From JASHPR01 sp963833885 (GTDB lineage: Bacteria; Actinomycetota; Actinomycetes; Streptosporangiales; Streptosporangiaceae): a stretch of 64,000 bases of DNA. The DNA lies in assembly GCA_963833885.1 (NCBI GenBank), contig CAWHZU010000001.1:146544-210543 (forward strand), given 5' to 3'. Position 1 is the first letter of the stretch. Every line of letters starts with the position of its first letter. Shown one piece after another: positions 24,367-33,041 of this stretch. Made by a program: the position numbers and the translations under genes. The notes beneath the pieces were generated by a model. It was not told where the DNA came from, ran no database searches, and worked only from the letters and a program-made list of their open reading frames with translations.

Positions 24367-25545
24367 TTAGCCGCAGGCGATGAGGCCGGATGCGGCAGCC
24401 TGCCGGCGGATCCAGGACGGGGGCTGCCCCGATTCCGCGGCGATCGCCTGCCAGGTCCATCCTGCGGCCCGGCGGTCGGCAAGGTAGCCGGAGATGTCGC
24501 CGAAGCCCAGTCCGGCGGCCACCTCGGCCGCGCGCTGCCGCGATGCGTGGCGCTTGGCGGCGTGCGCGGTCTGGTCCAGCCCGTGGCGGCGCAGTGCGGA
24601 CGCGACCGCATGGTGCGACAGGCCTGCCTCGGCGGCGATGGCGCTCACGGTCCAGTGCCGGGTGATGTGCCGCTCGCGGAGGTAACCGGCCACGTCGGCA
24701 AAGCCGAGCCGGCACAGGGTCGGCCGCCAGCCAGCGTCCCACCGCTCGTGCTGCAGCGCGCGCACAGCCGACGCGGCCTCGGGATCGATGTCGCCGAGGT
24801 GCCGCGACAGCCAGTCTTTGTGCAGGCCGGCCTCGCGGCTGATCGCCGCCAGGCTGGCGCCGCCGGCGGCACGCGTCAGCACCAGGGTGCGGATGTCGGG
24901 ATGCCCGGCCCGGCGAGCCGCCGCCGCGGCCACCTCGGCCAGGCGCCGCCTCGCGCGCTCCGAGTTCGCCTGGGCGACCGCGACGGGCGACACGGCGGCC
25001 AGCGACCGAAGGGCCTTCCTGCGGCGCTGCTCGGGGATGCGGCGGCCCCGCGCCGCCGTCGCGGCGTCACGGGCAAGCTCGCCGGCCCTGGCCCGGTCCC
25101 TCCCGGCCGCGCTTCCGTCGCGGATCGAGGCGTCGAAGACCAGGCGGGCGGTGAACGCGGCCGCCCGGAGTTTGCGGGTTTGCGGGCCCTCGAGGGACTG
25201 GCCGCGTTCCAGCCCGAACGCCTCGCAGTACGCCTCCTTGGTCCAGCCGTGCGCCTTGAGGTGGGCCGTGACCGAGCGCAGCTGCCGGCCGCACAGGTGG
25301 CAGATCACCAGCGAGCCGTCGACGATGACCACCTCGCCGATCGGCGCGTAGCAGGGCGTGCCGTCGGCCAGCACGTCGGCAACGGGGCGGACCGGGTGAC
25401 CGGACGGCCGAACGGCGCCCGGGCGCGCCCGGCCCTGCCGTGACCCAGCCGCACGCGACGTGGCTGGCGCCGACCCGGCCAAGGCCGGGTCGGCCGCCTG
25501 GCTGATCACATCGACCGACACGAACCGCCCTCTCGAGAAGCTCAC
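24367..25545 (-). CDS. MucR-type zinc-finger protein with three HTH-like modules
   Basis: 392 residues. A Ros/MucR-like zinc finger is at 82-99: Cys82-x2-Cys85-x9-His95-x3-His99, in ICHLCGRQLRSVTAHLKAHG, followed by WTKEAYCEAFGL as in MucR. A basic linker (about 140-210) leads to three similar HTH-like units: 215-252 (AISREAGLHKDWLSRHL), 281-323 (AIAAEAGLSHHAVASALRRHGL) and 347-388 (AIAAESGQPPSWIRRQAAASGL). Units 2 and 3 both start with GF.D(I/V).GYL. The array suggests a DNA-binding protein with repeated modules. The start is the GTG at 25545. I know of no function. MucR fingers are best known in alphaproteobacteria. Confidence 0.7.
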   Translation of the reverse strand: MSFSRGRFVSVDVISQAADPALAGSAPATSRAAGSRQGRARPGAVRPSGHPVRPVADVLADGTPCYAPIGEVVIVDGSLVICHLCGRQLRSVTAHLKAHGWTKEAYCEAFGLERGQSLEGPQTRKLRAAAFTARLVFDASIRDGSAAGRDRARAGELARDAATAARGRRIPEQRRRKALRSLAAVSPVAVAQANSERARRRLAEVAAAAARRAGHPDIRTLVLTRAAGGASLAAISREAGLHKDWLSRHLGDIDPEAASAVRALQHERWDAGWRPTLCRLGFADVAGYLRERHITRHWTVSAIAAEAGLSHHAVASALRRHGLDQTAHAAKRHASRQRAAEVAAGLGFGDISGYLADRRAAGWTWQAIAAESGQPPSWIRRQAAASGLIACG

Positions 25546-25651
25546 TAGTCACACTGAGACTACTAGCGTGACTGGAGTGGCCGCCAGTGGGTTCGCGCCG
25601 GCGCAGCGGCAGGCCACGGCGTTACCGGAGCCGGCCCGTTAGCCTTTGGAG

Positions 25652-26194
25652 ATGACCTCGCCCGAGGAGCGCTCGCTGTCACTGTCCGAGTGGCTGGTGC
25701 TCTGCCTGATTTGCGAGCAGCCCAGGCACGGGTTCGCGATCTCCCGGTTGCTTGAGGCCGAGGGCAGCCTGGGCAAGGTGTGGCGGGTGCCCAAGCCGGT
25801 CATCTACCGGGCGCTGCAGCGCCTGGAGCAACTTGGGCTGGTGCGGACGACCGAGCAGCAGGTGACCAGCCAGGGCCCGGCGCGCTCGCTCATCGGCGCC
25901 ACCCCGGCCGGGCGGGAGGCGGCCGGCGCGTGGCTGACCAGGCCGGTGTCGCACACCAGGGACGTGCGATCGGAACTGCTCGTGAAGCTTGCCCTGCTCG
26001 ATCGCGCCGGGACCGATCCGCAGCCGCTGCTCGATGCGCAGCGTGAGCACCTCGCTCCGCTCGCCGACGCGCTGCACGCGCGCCTCGGTGACGCCACCGG
26101 ATTCGACCGCACGCTCGCCCTGTGGCGGTATGAGACGGTATCGGCGACTATCCGGTTCCTCGACGCGCTGAGCGCACCGGCGCCCGCGCGTTAG
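25652..26194 (+). CDS. PadR-family transcriptional regulator
   Basis: 180 residues. The winged helix LSEWLVLCLICEQPRHGFAISRLLE, with VWRVPKPVIYRALQRLEQLGLVR and S..GPARSLIGATPAGREAAGAWL, is PadR-type. The C-terminal helical part (VRSELLVKLALLDRAGTDPQPLLDAQREHLAPL) is the dimerisation region. I use the ATG at 25652; a TTG at 25646 is also in frame. The 188 bases to the aldehyde dehydrogenase contain nothing recognised. It may control neighbouring genes; the target is unknown. Confidence 0.88.
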   Translation: MTSPEERSLSLSEWLVLCLICEQPRHGFAISRLLEAEGSLGKVWRVPKPVIYRALQRLEQLGLVRTTEQQVTSQGPARSLIGATPAGREAAGAWLTRPVSHTRDVRSELLVKLALLDRAGTDPQPLLDAQREHLAPLADALHARLGDATGFDRTLALWRYETVSATIRFLDALSAPAPAR

Positions 26195-26382
26195 GGCCGG
26201 GCTACCAGTCGCATTCTGAGAGCGTTTCCGCAGCCACAGCCTCTTGTGCCGGTCCGGTTCGTGATGTCTCATTGTGACTACTGAGCGGGCCGCAGCCTCG
26301 CGCTGTGGCCCCTGCGCGCTCACCGATGGCTGGCCGCAAGGGTGTGGCCGCCCGGCCGCGCAAGCAAGGGAGATGAGCATTT

Positions 26383-27873
26383 ATGACCGTGACCCTGGAC
26401 CGCAACGTCGAAGAGTTCATCGCCACACCGAGGCAGCTGTTCATCAACGGGCAGTGGGCCGACTCGGCGTCGGGCAAGACGTTCGAGACCCCCGACCCGG
26501 CGACGGGCGAGACGCTCGCCCGGATCGCCGAGGGAGACGCGGAGGACATCAACCGGGCGGTCAAGGCGGCGCGCAAGGCGTTCGAAGAAGGGCCATGGAG
26601 CCGGATGACGCCGTCCGAGCGCGGTCGCCTCGTCTGGAAGATCGGTGACCTGATCCTCGAGCACACCGACGAGCTCGCCCAGCTCGAGTCGCTGGACAAC
26701 GGCAAGCCGTTCGTGGTGGCCCAGGCGGCCGACGTGCCGCTGGCCGCCGACCTGTTCCACTACATGGCCGGCTGGGCCACCAAGATCGAGGGCAACAGCA
26801 TCAACATCTCGGTGCCGTACATGCCGGGCGCCAACTTCCACTCCTACACGCTGCGTGAGCCGATCGGCGTGGTCGGGCAGATCATCCCGTGGAACTTCCC
26901 GCTGCTGATGGCGGCGTGGAAGCTCGGCCCCGCGCTGGCCTCCGGATGCACCGTGGTGCTCAAGCCCGCCGAGCAGACCCCGCTGACCGCGCTGCGGCTG
27001 GCCGAGCTCATCGCCGAGGCCGGCATCCCGGACGGCGTGGTCAACGTGGTGCCCGGCTACGGCGAGACCGCCGGGGCGGCTCTGGCCGCGCACATGGACG
27101 TGGACAAGGTCGCGTTCACCGGGTCCACCGAGGTCGGCAAGCTGATCGTGCAGGCCGCCGGGGCCACCAACCTGAAGAAGCTCACGCTGGAGCTCGGCGG
27201 CAAGAGCCCGAACATCGTGTTCGACGACGCCGACGCCGCCGCCGTCGAGGGCGCCGCCAACGCGATCTTCTTCAACCACGGCCAGTGCTGCGTCGCTGGG
27301 TCGCGGCTGTTCGTCCAGCAGAGCCGCTTCGACGAGGTCGTCGACGGTGTGTCTGAGATCGCGAAGTCGCTCAAGATGGGCTCCGGCATGGACCCGAGCA
27401 CGCAGATGGGCCCGCTGGTCTCGGCCGAGCAGCTCAGCCGGGTGACCGGGTTCCTCGAGTCCGGCAGGGCGGACGGCGCCACCGCGGTGACCGGCGGCGG
27501 CCGCTACGGCGACAAGGGCTACTTCGTGGAGCCCACCGTGCTCACCAACACCACCCCGGACATGAAGGTCGTCCGCGAGGAGATCTTCGGCCCGGTCGTG
27601 GTCGCCGCGCCGTTCAGCGACCTGGACGAGATTGCCGCCGTGGCCAACGACACCGAGTACGGCCTCGGCGCCGGCATCTGGACCAGGGACATCGGCAAGG
27701 CCCACGCGATGGCCAAGAAGCTCCGCGCGGGCACGGTGTGGATCAACTGCTACAACGTGTTCGACGCCTCGCTGCCGTTCGGCGGCTACAAGCAGTCCGG
27801 CTGGGGCCGCGAGATGGGCCACGAGGTCCTGAACAACTACACCGAGGTCAAGGCGGTTACGGCACAGCTGTAA
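26383..27873 (+). CDS. NAD(P)-dependent aldehyde dehydrogenase
   Basis: 496 residues, the normal length. The NAD-site motif FTGSTEVGK, the catalytic Glu in LELGGKSPNIVF (about 269), and the catalytic Cys in FFNHGQCCVAGSRLFV (about 302) are all present. IIPWNFPLLMAAWKLGPALA and the C-terminal LPFGGYKQSGWGREMGHEVLNNY are as in betaine, phenylacetaldehyde or general aliphatic ALDH. It oxidises aldehydes to acids in the cytoplasm. The exact substrate is unknown. The DNA ligase gene starts 31 bases downstream. Confidence 0.93.
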   Translation: MTVTLDRNVEEFIATPRQLFINGQWADSASGKTFETPDPATGETLARIAEGDAEDINRAVKAARKAFEEGPWSRMTPSERGRLVWKIGDLILEHTDELAQLESLDNGKPFVVAQAADVPLAADLFHYMAGWATKIEGNSINISVPYMPGANFHSYTLREPIGVVGQIIPWNFPLLMAAWKLGPALASGCTVVLKPAEQTPLTALRLAELIAEAGIPDGVVNVVPGYGETAGAALAAHMDVDKVAFTGSTEVGKLIVQAAGATNLKKLTLELGGKSPNIVFDDADAAAVEGAANAIFFNHGQCCVAGSRLFVQQSRFDEVVDGVSEIAKSLKMGSGMDPSTQMGPLVSAEQLSRVTGFLESGRADGATAVTGGGRYGDKGYFVEPTVLTNTTPDMKVVREEIFGPVVVAAPFSDLDEIAAVANDTEYGLGAGIWTRDIGKAHAMAKKLRAGTVWINCYNVFDASLPFGGYKQSGWGREMGHEVLNNYTEVKAVTAQL

Positions 27874-27904
27874 CTCGGCGTCGCGTTCAGGGTAGTCATA
27901 TTGA

Positions 27905-28894
27905 GTGACTGATACGGGGCGGCAGGTCCTGCCCGGCCGGATACGGCCGATGCTGGCGACGGCGGGCAGCCTGCCGCCCGACGGTCCCGGCTGGGCGTAC
28001 GAGATGAAGTGGGATGGCGTCCGCGCCATCGCGTTCGTCGAGCAGGGCGCCGCGCAGCTATGGTCCCGGACCGGCCGCGACGTCACCTACAGCTATCCCG
28101 AGCTGCAGGAACTCGCGGGCGTCGTGGGCGCGGCCCGGGCCGTCCTCGACGGCGAGATCGTGGCATTCGGCGGCGGCGAATGGCCGAGTTTTGAGGCGCT
28201 GCAGCAGCGCATCAACATCTCCTCGCCCGCTCAGATCCGGCTGCTCGCGGCCCAGGTTCCGGTCAGCTATCTGGCCTTCGACCTGCTGTGCCTGGACGGC
28301 AGGCCGCTGCTCGACGAGCCGTACTCGCGGCGCCGGGCGCTGCTCGACGGGCTTGGCCTGTCCGGCCGCCACCTCCAGGCGCCACCGTCGTTCACCGACG
28401 TGACCGGCGCGGAGCTGGTCGCGGTGTCCAAGCAGCATGGCCTCGAGGGCATCGTGGCCAAGCGGCTGACGTCGCGTTACGACCCGGGCAAACGATCACC
28501 CGCGTGGCGCAAGATCAAGAATGTCTCCCGCCAGGAGGCGGTGGTCGGCGGCTGGAAGCCGGGGGAGGGCAACCGCGAGGGCCTGATCGGCTCGCTGCTG
28601 ATCGGCGTGCAGGGCGCCGCCGGGCTGGAGTACGCCGGGCACGTCGGCACCGGCTTCACCCAGGACACGCTGGCCATGCTGAGCCGTCGGCTGGGGCCGC
28701 TGCGCCGGGGCACGTCCCCGTTCGCCGCGCCGGTCCCGCCGGAGCACGCCCGCGCCGCCATCTGGACCGAACCCCGGCTGGTGATCGAGGTGGGATTCGG
28801 CAGCTGGACGAGTGCCGGCGTGATGCGGGCCGCGGCGTACAAGGGGCTGCGAACCGACAAGGACCCGGCGGAAGTGGTCCGCGAGCCGATATAG
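27905..28894 (+). CDS. ATP-dependent DNA ligase
   Basis: 329 residues. Motif I is YEMKWDGVR with Lys35 as the likely adenylated residue. ARAVLDGEIVAF (motif III), YLAFDLLCLDG (IIIa), HGLEGIVAKRLTSRYDPGKRSPAWRKIKN (IV/V), and a C-terminal OB-fold (GFTQDTLAMLSRRLGPLRRG...RLVIEVGFGSWTSAGVMRAAAYKGLRTDKDP) complete the catalytic core. It is a LigC-like stand-alone ligase or the ligase part of LigD; no polymerase or nuclease domain is attached. It seals nicks or double-strand breaks, probably with Ku, though no ku gene is in this window. The start GTG at 27905 fits the family. Confidence 0.9.
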   Translation: MTDTGRQVLPGRIRPMLATAGSLPPDGPGWAYEMKWDGVRAIAFVEQGAAQLWSRTGRDVTYSYPELQELAGVVGAARAVLDGEIVAFGGGEWPSFEALQQRINISSPAQIRLLAAQVPVSYLAFDLLCLDGRPLLDEPYSRRRALLDGLGLSGRHLQAPPSFTDVTGAELVAVSKQHGLEGIVAKRLTSRYDPGKRSPAWRKIKNVSRQEAVVGGWKPGEGNREGLIGSLLIGVQGAAGLEYAGHVGTGFTQDTLAMLSRRLGPLRRGTSPFAAPVPPEHARAAIWTEPRLVIEVGFGSWTSAGVMRAAAYKGLRTDKDPAEVVREPI

Positions 28895-28941
28895 TGAACG
28901 GCGCTGTTCAGTATTTAGCGGTTTCGCGGAAGGGCGGTGGC

Positions 28942-29745
28942 GTGCCGGATCAGGAGGGCGCCCGCCCGCAGCGCGGGGACCTGCGCATGCGGCAGCGAAT
29001 ATCCCGGGCCCACTACGCCACCCTCGGCGACCTGTTCAACCCCTCGACGTTCCGGCGCATCGACGCGCTCGGCATCCGGCCGGGCTGGCGGTGCTGGGAG
29101 GTCGGCGCGGGCGGCCCGGCCGGGCCGGCCTGGCTGGCCCGGCGAGTCGCGCCCGGCGGCTATGTGCTGGCCACCGACATCGACGTGGCGGCGCTGCAGG
29201 GAGCAGCGGAACCGGGCTTCGAGGTCCTGCGGCACGACGTCGCGGCCGAGCGCGCGCCGGCGGCCGGGTTCGACCTGGTCCACGCGCGCCTGGTGGTGAT
29301 GCACCTCGCGGATCGCGGCGCGGCGCTCGCGGCGATGACCGGGGCGCTCCGGCCGGGCGGCTGGCTGCTGCTCGAGGACGCCGACCTCTCGTTGCAGCCG
29401 CTGGCCTGCCCCGACGAGACCGGCCCGGCCGAGCAGCTGGCCAACAAGATCCGCCGGGCGAGCGTCGGCCTGCGCGGCGACAACCTGGCGTTCGGGCGGA
29501 CCCTGCCCCGGCTGCTGCGCGGCGCGGGGCTGACCGAGATCGGCGCCGACGCGTACTTGCCGATCGCCGGGCCGGACTCCGCGCGGCTCGAGCAGACCAT
29601 GATCGAGCGCCAGCGGGACCGGCTGCTGGCCGCCGGGCTGCTCACCGCGGCGGAGATCGACCGGCACCTGGCGGACGTCGTCGCCGGGCGGCTCGATCTG
29701 ACCACGTTCACCGTTGTCTCTGCGTGGGGCCGGAAGGAATTTTGA
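28942..29745 (+). CDS. SAM-dependent methyltransferase
   Basis: 267 residues. Motif I is CWEVGAGGPAGPAWLARRVAP, with ATDID as the acidic end of strand 2 and FDLVHARLVVMHLADR as motif II. The N-terminus ISRAHYATLGDLFNPSTFRRIDALGI is common to many actinobacterial class I methyltransferases. I use the GTG at 28942 (AAGGGCGG lies before it); an ATG at 28987 is possible. The downstream MFS frame starts 32 bases before this stop, suggesting coupling, for example modification followed by export. The substrate is unknown. Confidence 0.85.
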   Translation: MPDQEGARPQRGDLRMRQRISRAHYATLGDLFNPSTFRRIDALGIRPGWRCWEVGAGGPAGPAWLARRVAPGGYVLATDIDVAALQGAAEPGFEVLRHDVAAERAPAAGFDLVHARLVVMHLADRGAALAAMTGALRPGGWLLLEDADLSLQPLACPDETGPAEQLANKIRRASVGLRGDNLAFGRTLPRLLRGAGLTEIGADAYLPIAGPDSARLEQTMIERQRDRLLAAGLLTAAEIDRHLADVVAGRLDLTTFTVVSAWGRKEF

Positions 29746-31144
29746 GGTTCGGCAGGCACCGGGCCGTCGAGCCTGCCAGCGGGGACCGGCCCGGCAGGCC
29801 GGCGAACGGCGGTTCGGCGGGCTGCTGCGGCAGCGCAGCTTCCGCCTGCTGTGGATCGGCGAGACCGTCAGCCAGCTCGGCAACGCCATGGCCGTGGTCG
29901 GGGTGCCGCTGGTCGCGGTCATCGTGCTGCACGCCAGCACGTTCGTGGTCGGCGTGCTCACCGCGGCCGGGTGGCTGCCATGGCTGCTCATCGGCTTGCC
30001 CGCCGGGGCGTGGGTGGACCGCCTGCCGGCCCGCCGAGTGATGATCTGCTGCGACGTGATCTCGGCCGTCGTATACGGCAGCGTGCCGGTCGCGGCGTGG
30101 GCCGGCGTCCTGAGCACCGGCCTGGTCATCGCCGTGCAGCTGCTCGGCGGGACCGCCAGCGTCCTGTTCATGACCGCGTACCAGGTCTACCTGCCGTCGC
30201 TGGTCCGGCCCGGGGATCTGATCGAGGGCAACACGAAGATGCAGGGCAGCGCGTCGGCCGCCGCCTTCGCCGGGCCCGGCCTGGCGGGCCTGGCGGCGCA
30301 GCTGGTCGGCGCCGCGACCGCGGTGCTCTGCAACGCGGTGTCCTTCGTCGTCTCGGCCGTGTGCCTGCTCGGTGCCCGCCCTCCCCGCAGGCCAGCGCCG
30401 GTGCCGACGGCGGCGCGCCGGGCCGGGCTGCGCCGCACCAGAGCCCGAGGCGCTGCGGCGGGCCGGGCCGGGCTGCGCCGGGAGATCACCGACGGGCTGC
30501 TGCTGGTGCTGCGCGACCCGTTCCTGCGGCAGCTCAGCGTGTTCTGGGCGGTCGCCAACCTCGCGCTCACCGGCTACGCCGCGCTGCTGGTGCTGTTCCT
30601 GGTCCGGGTGGTCGGGCTGACCCCCGGCGCCGTCGGCCTGCTCGCCGCGGTCCCCGGGGTCGGCGGCATCCTCGGCGCCCTGCTCACCCGCCGCATCACC
30701 GCGCGCTTCGGGACCGCGCGGGCCCTGGTGCTCAGCACGTTGTGCGCCGTGCCATTCGGGCTGCTCATCCCGCTCACCGGTCCCGGGCCGCGGCTGGCGT
30801 TCTACGTAGCTGGCTCGCTGCTCGCGTACACCGGCATCGCGGTCGGCAACATCATCATCGCCGCTTTCCGCCAGTCCTACTCGCCGCCGGGCATGTGCGG
30901 CCGGGTCACCGCGACCATGCGGTTCCTGATCTTCGGCACCAGCCCGCTCGGCGCGCTCCTCGGCGGCAGCCTGGGCACCTGGCTCGGCGTCCGCGACGCG
31001 CTCTGGCTGCTGCTTGGCGCCGCTGCGCTGTCCGGAACGCTGCTGCTCACCCGCGCCCTCGCCGCGTCCCGCGACTTGCCGACACAGCCCGCCGCCGCTC
31101 CCCGGCCGCAGCCGGTCGCTTCGCCCACACGCTCGGCCGGCTGA
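29714..31144 (+). CDS. MFS transporter (MFS_3 type)
   Basis: 476 residues. The first helix RSFRLLWIGETVSQLGNAMAVVGVPLVAVIVL and the loop AGAWVDRLPARRVMICCDVI, with about 12 helices overall, are typical of the MFS_3/enterobactin-exporter-like family. A basic loop (about residues 220-260) separates the halves. The only standard start is a TTG at 29714, inside the end of the methyltransferase. The C-terminus reads into a 27-bp tandem repeat. It is presumably an exporter of an unidentified compound. Confidence 0.82.
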   Translation: MSLRGAGRNFEVRQAPGRRACQRGPARQAGERRFGGLLRQRSFRLLWIGETVSQLGNAMAVVGVPLVAVIVLHASTFVVGVLTAAGWLPWLLIGLPAGAWVDRLPARRVMICCDVISAVVYGSVPVAAWAGVLSTGLVIAVQLLGGTASVLFMTAYQVYLPSLVRPGDLIEGNTKMQGSASAAAFAGPGLAGLAAQLVGAATAVLCNAVSFVVSAVCLLGARPPRRPAPVPTAARRAGLRRTRARGAAAGRAGLRREITDGLLLVLRDPFLRQLSVFWAVANLALTGYAALLVLFLVRVVGLTPGAVGLLAAVPGVGGILGALLTRRITARFGTARALVLSTLCAVPFGLLIPLTGPGPRLAFYVAGSLLAYTGIAVGNIIIAAFRQSYSPPGMCGRVTATMRFLIFGTSPLGALLGGSLGTWLGVRDALWLLLGAAALSGTLLLTRALAASRDLPTQPAAAPRPQPVASPTRSAG

Positions 31145-31226
31145 CGCTCGCCCATACGCTCGGCCGGCTGACGCTCGCCCATACGCTCGGCCGGCTGACA
31201 CTCGCCCATACGCTCGGCCGGCTGAC
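31119..31226. repeat. 27-bp tandem repeat (four copies)
   Basis: Copies run 31119-31145, 31146-31172, 31173-31199 and 31200-31226, all ending GCTCGGCCGGCTGAC. Copies 2, 3 and 4 differ only at their first base; copy 1 differs at three bases. Each carries CGGCCG and a TGA. The first copy contains the stop of the MFS gene. Confidence 0.95.
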
Positions 31227-31277
31227 CGGCTGCGCGCCCGCCCGGCGCCGACAGACCGGTCTGGTAGACACCATTCC

Positions 31278-31880
31278 ATGCGGATCGGCCGGCTACCGAT
31301 TGACGAGCAGCTCGATCACTTCCGCGCGGCGCTGGGCGCCAACACCACCCTGATGCGGGTGCTCGACCTGGCCGCCGGCCTGGACCTCCCGGGCTGGTAC
31401 CTGCTCGCCGGTTGCCTCTACCAGACCGTCTGGAACATGGTCACCGGCCAGCCGCCCGAGTCCGGCATCCTGGACTACGACCTCGGCTATTTCGACCCCT
31501 CGGACCTGTCCTGGGAGGCCGAGGACGCGGTCATCCAGGCGGGACGCGAGGTCTTCGGAGGCATCGCCACCCCGGTCCAGATCCGTAACCAGGCAAGGGT
31601 CCACCTCTGGTACGAGCACAAGTTCGGTATCCCGTGCCCCGCGCATGAGTCCAGCGAAGCCGCGATCGACACATTCGAAGCGACCTGCGCCTGTCTGGGA
31701 GTGCGGAGCGAACCCGCCGGGTCCTGGCGCATCTACGCGCCGCACGGGCTGTCCGACGTGTTCAACCTGGTCGTGCGGCCCAACCCGATCCTCGCCCCGC
31801 GCCACGTCTACCAGGCCAAAGTCGCCCGATGGCAGCGGCAGTGGCCAGCCCTGACCGTGCTCCCCTGGCCCCAGCAATAG
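31278..31880 (+). CDS. nucleotidyltransferase-fold protein (NTP_transf_6/DUF925)
   Basis: 200 residues. WYLLAGCLYQTVWNMVTGQPPESGILDYDLGYFDPSDLSWEAED places the D-Y-D-L-GYF acidic pair where nucleotidyltransferases bind metal, and IRNQARVHLWYEHKFG is the signature of the DUF925 family. SSEAAIDTFEATCACLGVR and ILAPRHVYQAKVARWQRQWPALTVLPWP complete the family. The molecular function is unknown; a nucleotidyl transfer to a protein or small molecule is inferred from the fold. It starts 52 bases after the 27-bp repeat array and is probably expressed separately from the MFS gene. Confidence 0.85.
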   Translation: MRIGRLPIDEQLDHFRAALGANTTLMRVLDLAAGLDLPGWYLLAGCLYQTVWNMVTGQPPESGILDYDLGYFDPSDLSWEAEDAVIQAGREVFGGIATPVQIRNQARVHLWYEHKFGIPCPAHESSEAAIDTFEATCACLGVRSEPAGSWRIYAPHGLSDVFNLVVRPNPILAPRHVYQAKVARWQRQWPALTVLPWPQQ

Positions 31881-31881
31881 T

Positions 31882-31929
31882 GTGGTGGGGCCCACGCTGT
31901 TCCTAGAACAACAGCGCGGGTCCCACCAC
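31882..31929. terminator. long hairpin terminator between convergent genes
   Basis: GTGGTGGG (31882) pairs with CCCACCAC (to 31929), and CGCTGTT pairs with AACAGCG inside, with CCTAG near the apex. It lies just after the nucleotidyltransferase stop and before the end of the TetR gene. The stem has small bulges and no T-run. Confidence 0.7.
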
Positions 31930-31978
31930 TCTGGTGCCGCGCCGCGATGGCTCGCCTCCGCCGGGCATGCCGGGGTCG

Positions 31979-32584
31979 TCACGAGGTGTAGAACTGGGCG
32001 ACGATGCGGCCGACGACCTCCTCGCCCGGCCGCCGCTCGTGAATCAGCCGCAGCTGCTGCAGCAGGGCCATCGGCAGCACCGACAGCAGCTCGACGTCGG
32101 CGGTCGGGGGAAGCTCGCCGCGGTCAACGGCCCGCTGCACGATCGTCCGAACGCTGTCGACCAGCGCGGGTGCGACACCGCGCCGGAACGCCTGGCGCAT
32201 CTCCGGGTTGCTCGAGGCCTCGCCCGCCACCGCCGGCAGCGCCGCCGCCGCCGCGCTCGGCGGCCGCACCAGCTGCCGCAGGAACTCGCGCATGTCGCCG
32301 GGCAGGCTCCCGGTGTCGGGTGTCGCGGGAACCAGGTCCGGGCTGAGCCGCTGGACGGCGTCCGCGACCAGGGCGACCTTCGACGGCCAGCGCAGGTAGA
32401 GGCTGGCCTTGCCGACCCTGGCCCGCGCGGCGACCTGCTCCATCGTCAGCTGCGCGTAACCGACCTCGCCAAGCAGCAGCAGCGTCGACGACAGGATCGA
32501 CTCGTCCACCCCCGGGTCCCGTGGCCGTCCCCGCCGCGCCCGGCTGCGGAGGGCGGGCGCGCTGTCCCCGCCGTCACCCGCCAT
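31979..32584 (-). CDS. TetR-family transcriptional regulator
   Basis: 201 residues. The HTH is at about 20-65: PGVDESILSSTLLLLGEVGYAQLTMEQVAARARVGKASLYLRWPSKVALVADAV. The C-terminal domain (PDTGSLPGDMREFLRQLV..., AAAALPAVAGEASSNPEMRQAFRRG) is the TetR_C_16-like helical type. Its target is not evident: the downstream gene is convergent and the upstream region is mostly non-coding. The ATG at 32584 fits the family. Confidence 0.88.
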   Translation of the reverse strand: MAGDGGDSAPALRSRARRGRPRDPGVDESILSSTLLLLGEVGYAQLTMEQVAARARVGKASLYLRWPSKVALVADAVQRLSPDLVPATPDTGSLPGDMREFLRQLVRPPSAAAAALPAVAGEASSNPEMRQAFRRGVAPALVDSVRTIVQRAVDRGELPPTADVELLSVLPMALLQQLRLIHERRPGEEVVGRIVAQFYTS

Positions 32585-32798
32585 GCAGCCACCTCGCCTC
32601 GAAGCCCGCGAAACCTTTACGGACGGTGACGTTCAGGATAGTTGGGCGGCCGCCTGCGCCTCCGTGGAAATTCGCGGCGGAAAAGTTGTTGGCGGATGCC
32701 GGTCCCGCAACTCCTACCGCTGTCAGGGCAACGACAGCCACCGCTGCCCGTGGCGGCGGAGGGGATCGCCGCAGGCAGCGGTGGTTCCTGGGAAGGGA

Positions 32799-33041
32799 AT
32801 GGGCATGAAGTCATCGGCACCCGCGACCACAGGCACCCGTCCCGCCGCCGGCCGGCACGCCGGGTCCCGGCACCCGCAGGACTGGCAGGGCGCAGGCCAC
32901 CGTGCCCAGGGCCGTCACGCCCAGCGCCCGAGCGCTCCGTACGAGAACACACCCGCCGCGCACGTTGCGTTCGCACGCCGGTTCGCGGTCTCGATGGGCG
33001 CCGCGGCCGCGGCGGCGATCGTGTTGCCCGAGGCCAGCTAG
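32799..33041 (+). CDS. possible small hypothetical protein
   Basis: The 32585-33037 interval lacks a recognised gene. A possible 80-residue protein begins at ATG 32799 or 32805 (GGGAAGGGA just upstream). It is basic and low in order (ATTGTRPAAGRHAGSRHPQDW...), with a hydrophobic Ala-rich end (FAVSMGAAAAAAIVLPEAS) that could be a short helix. I recognise no family. Its end overlaps the 3' end of the convergent transglutaminase-like gene. Coding is doubtful. Confidence 0.3.
   Translation: MGMKSSAPATTGTRPAAGRHAGSRHPQDWQGAGHRAQGRHAQRPSAPYENTPAAHVAFARRFAVSMGAAAAAAIVLPEAS

Noticed and set aside
28942..31144. Small biosynthetic gene cluster (methyltransferase plus exporter)
   Set aside because: No core synthase, precursor peptide or tailoring set is present; the two genes alone do not support it.
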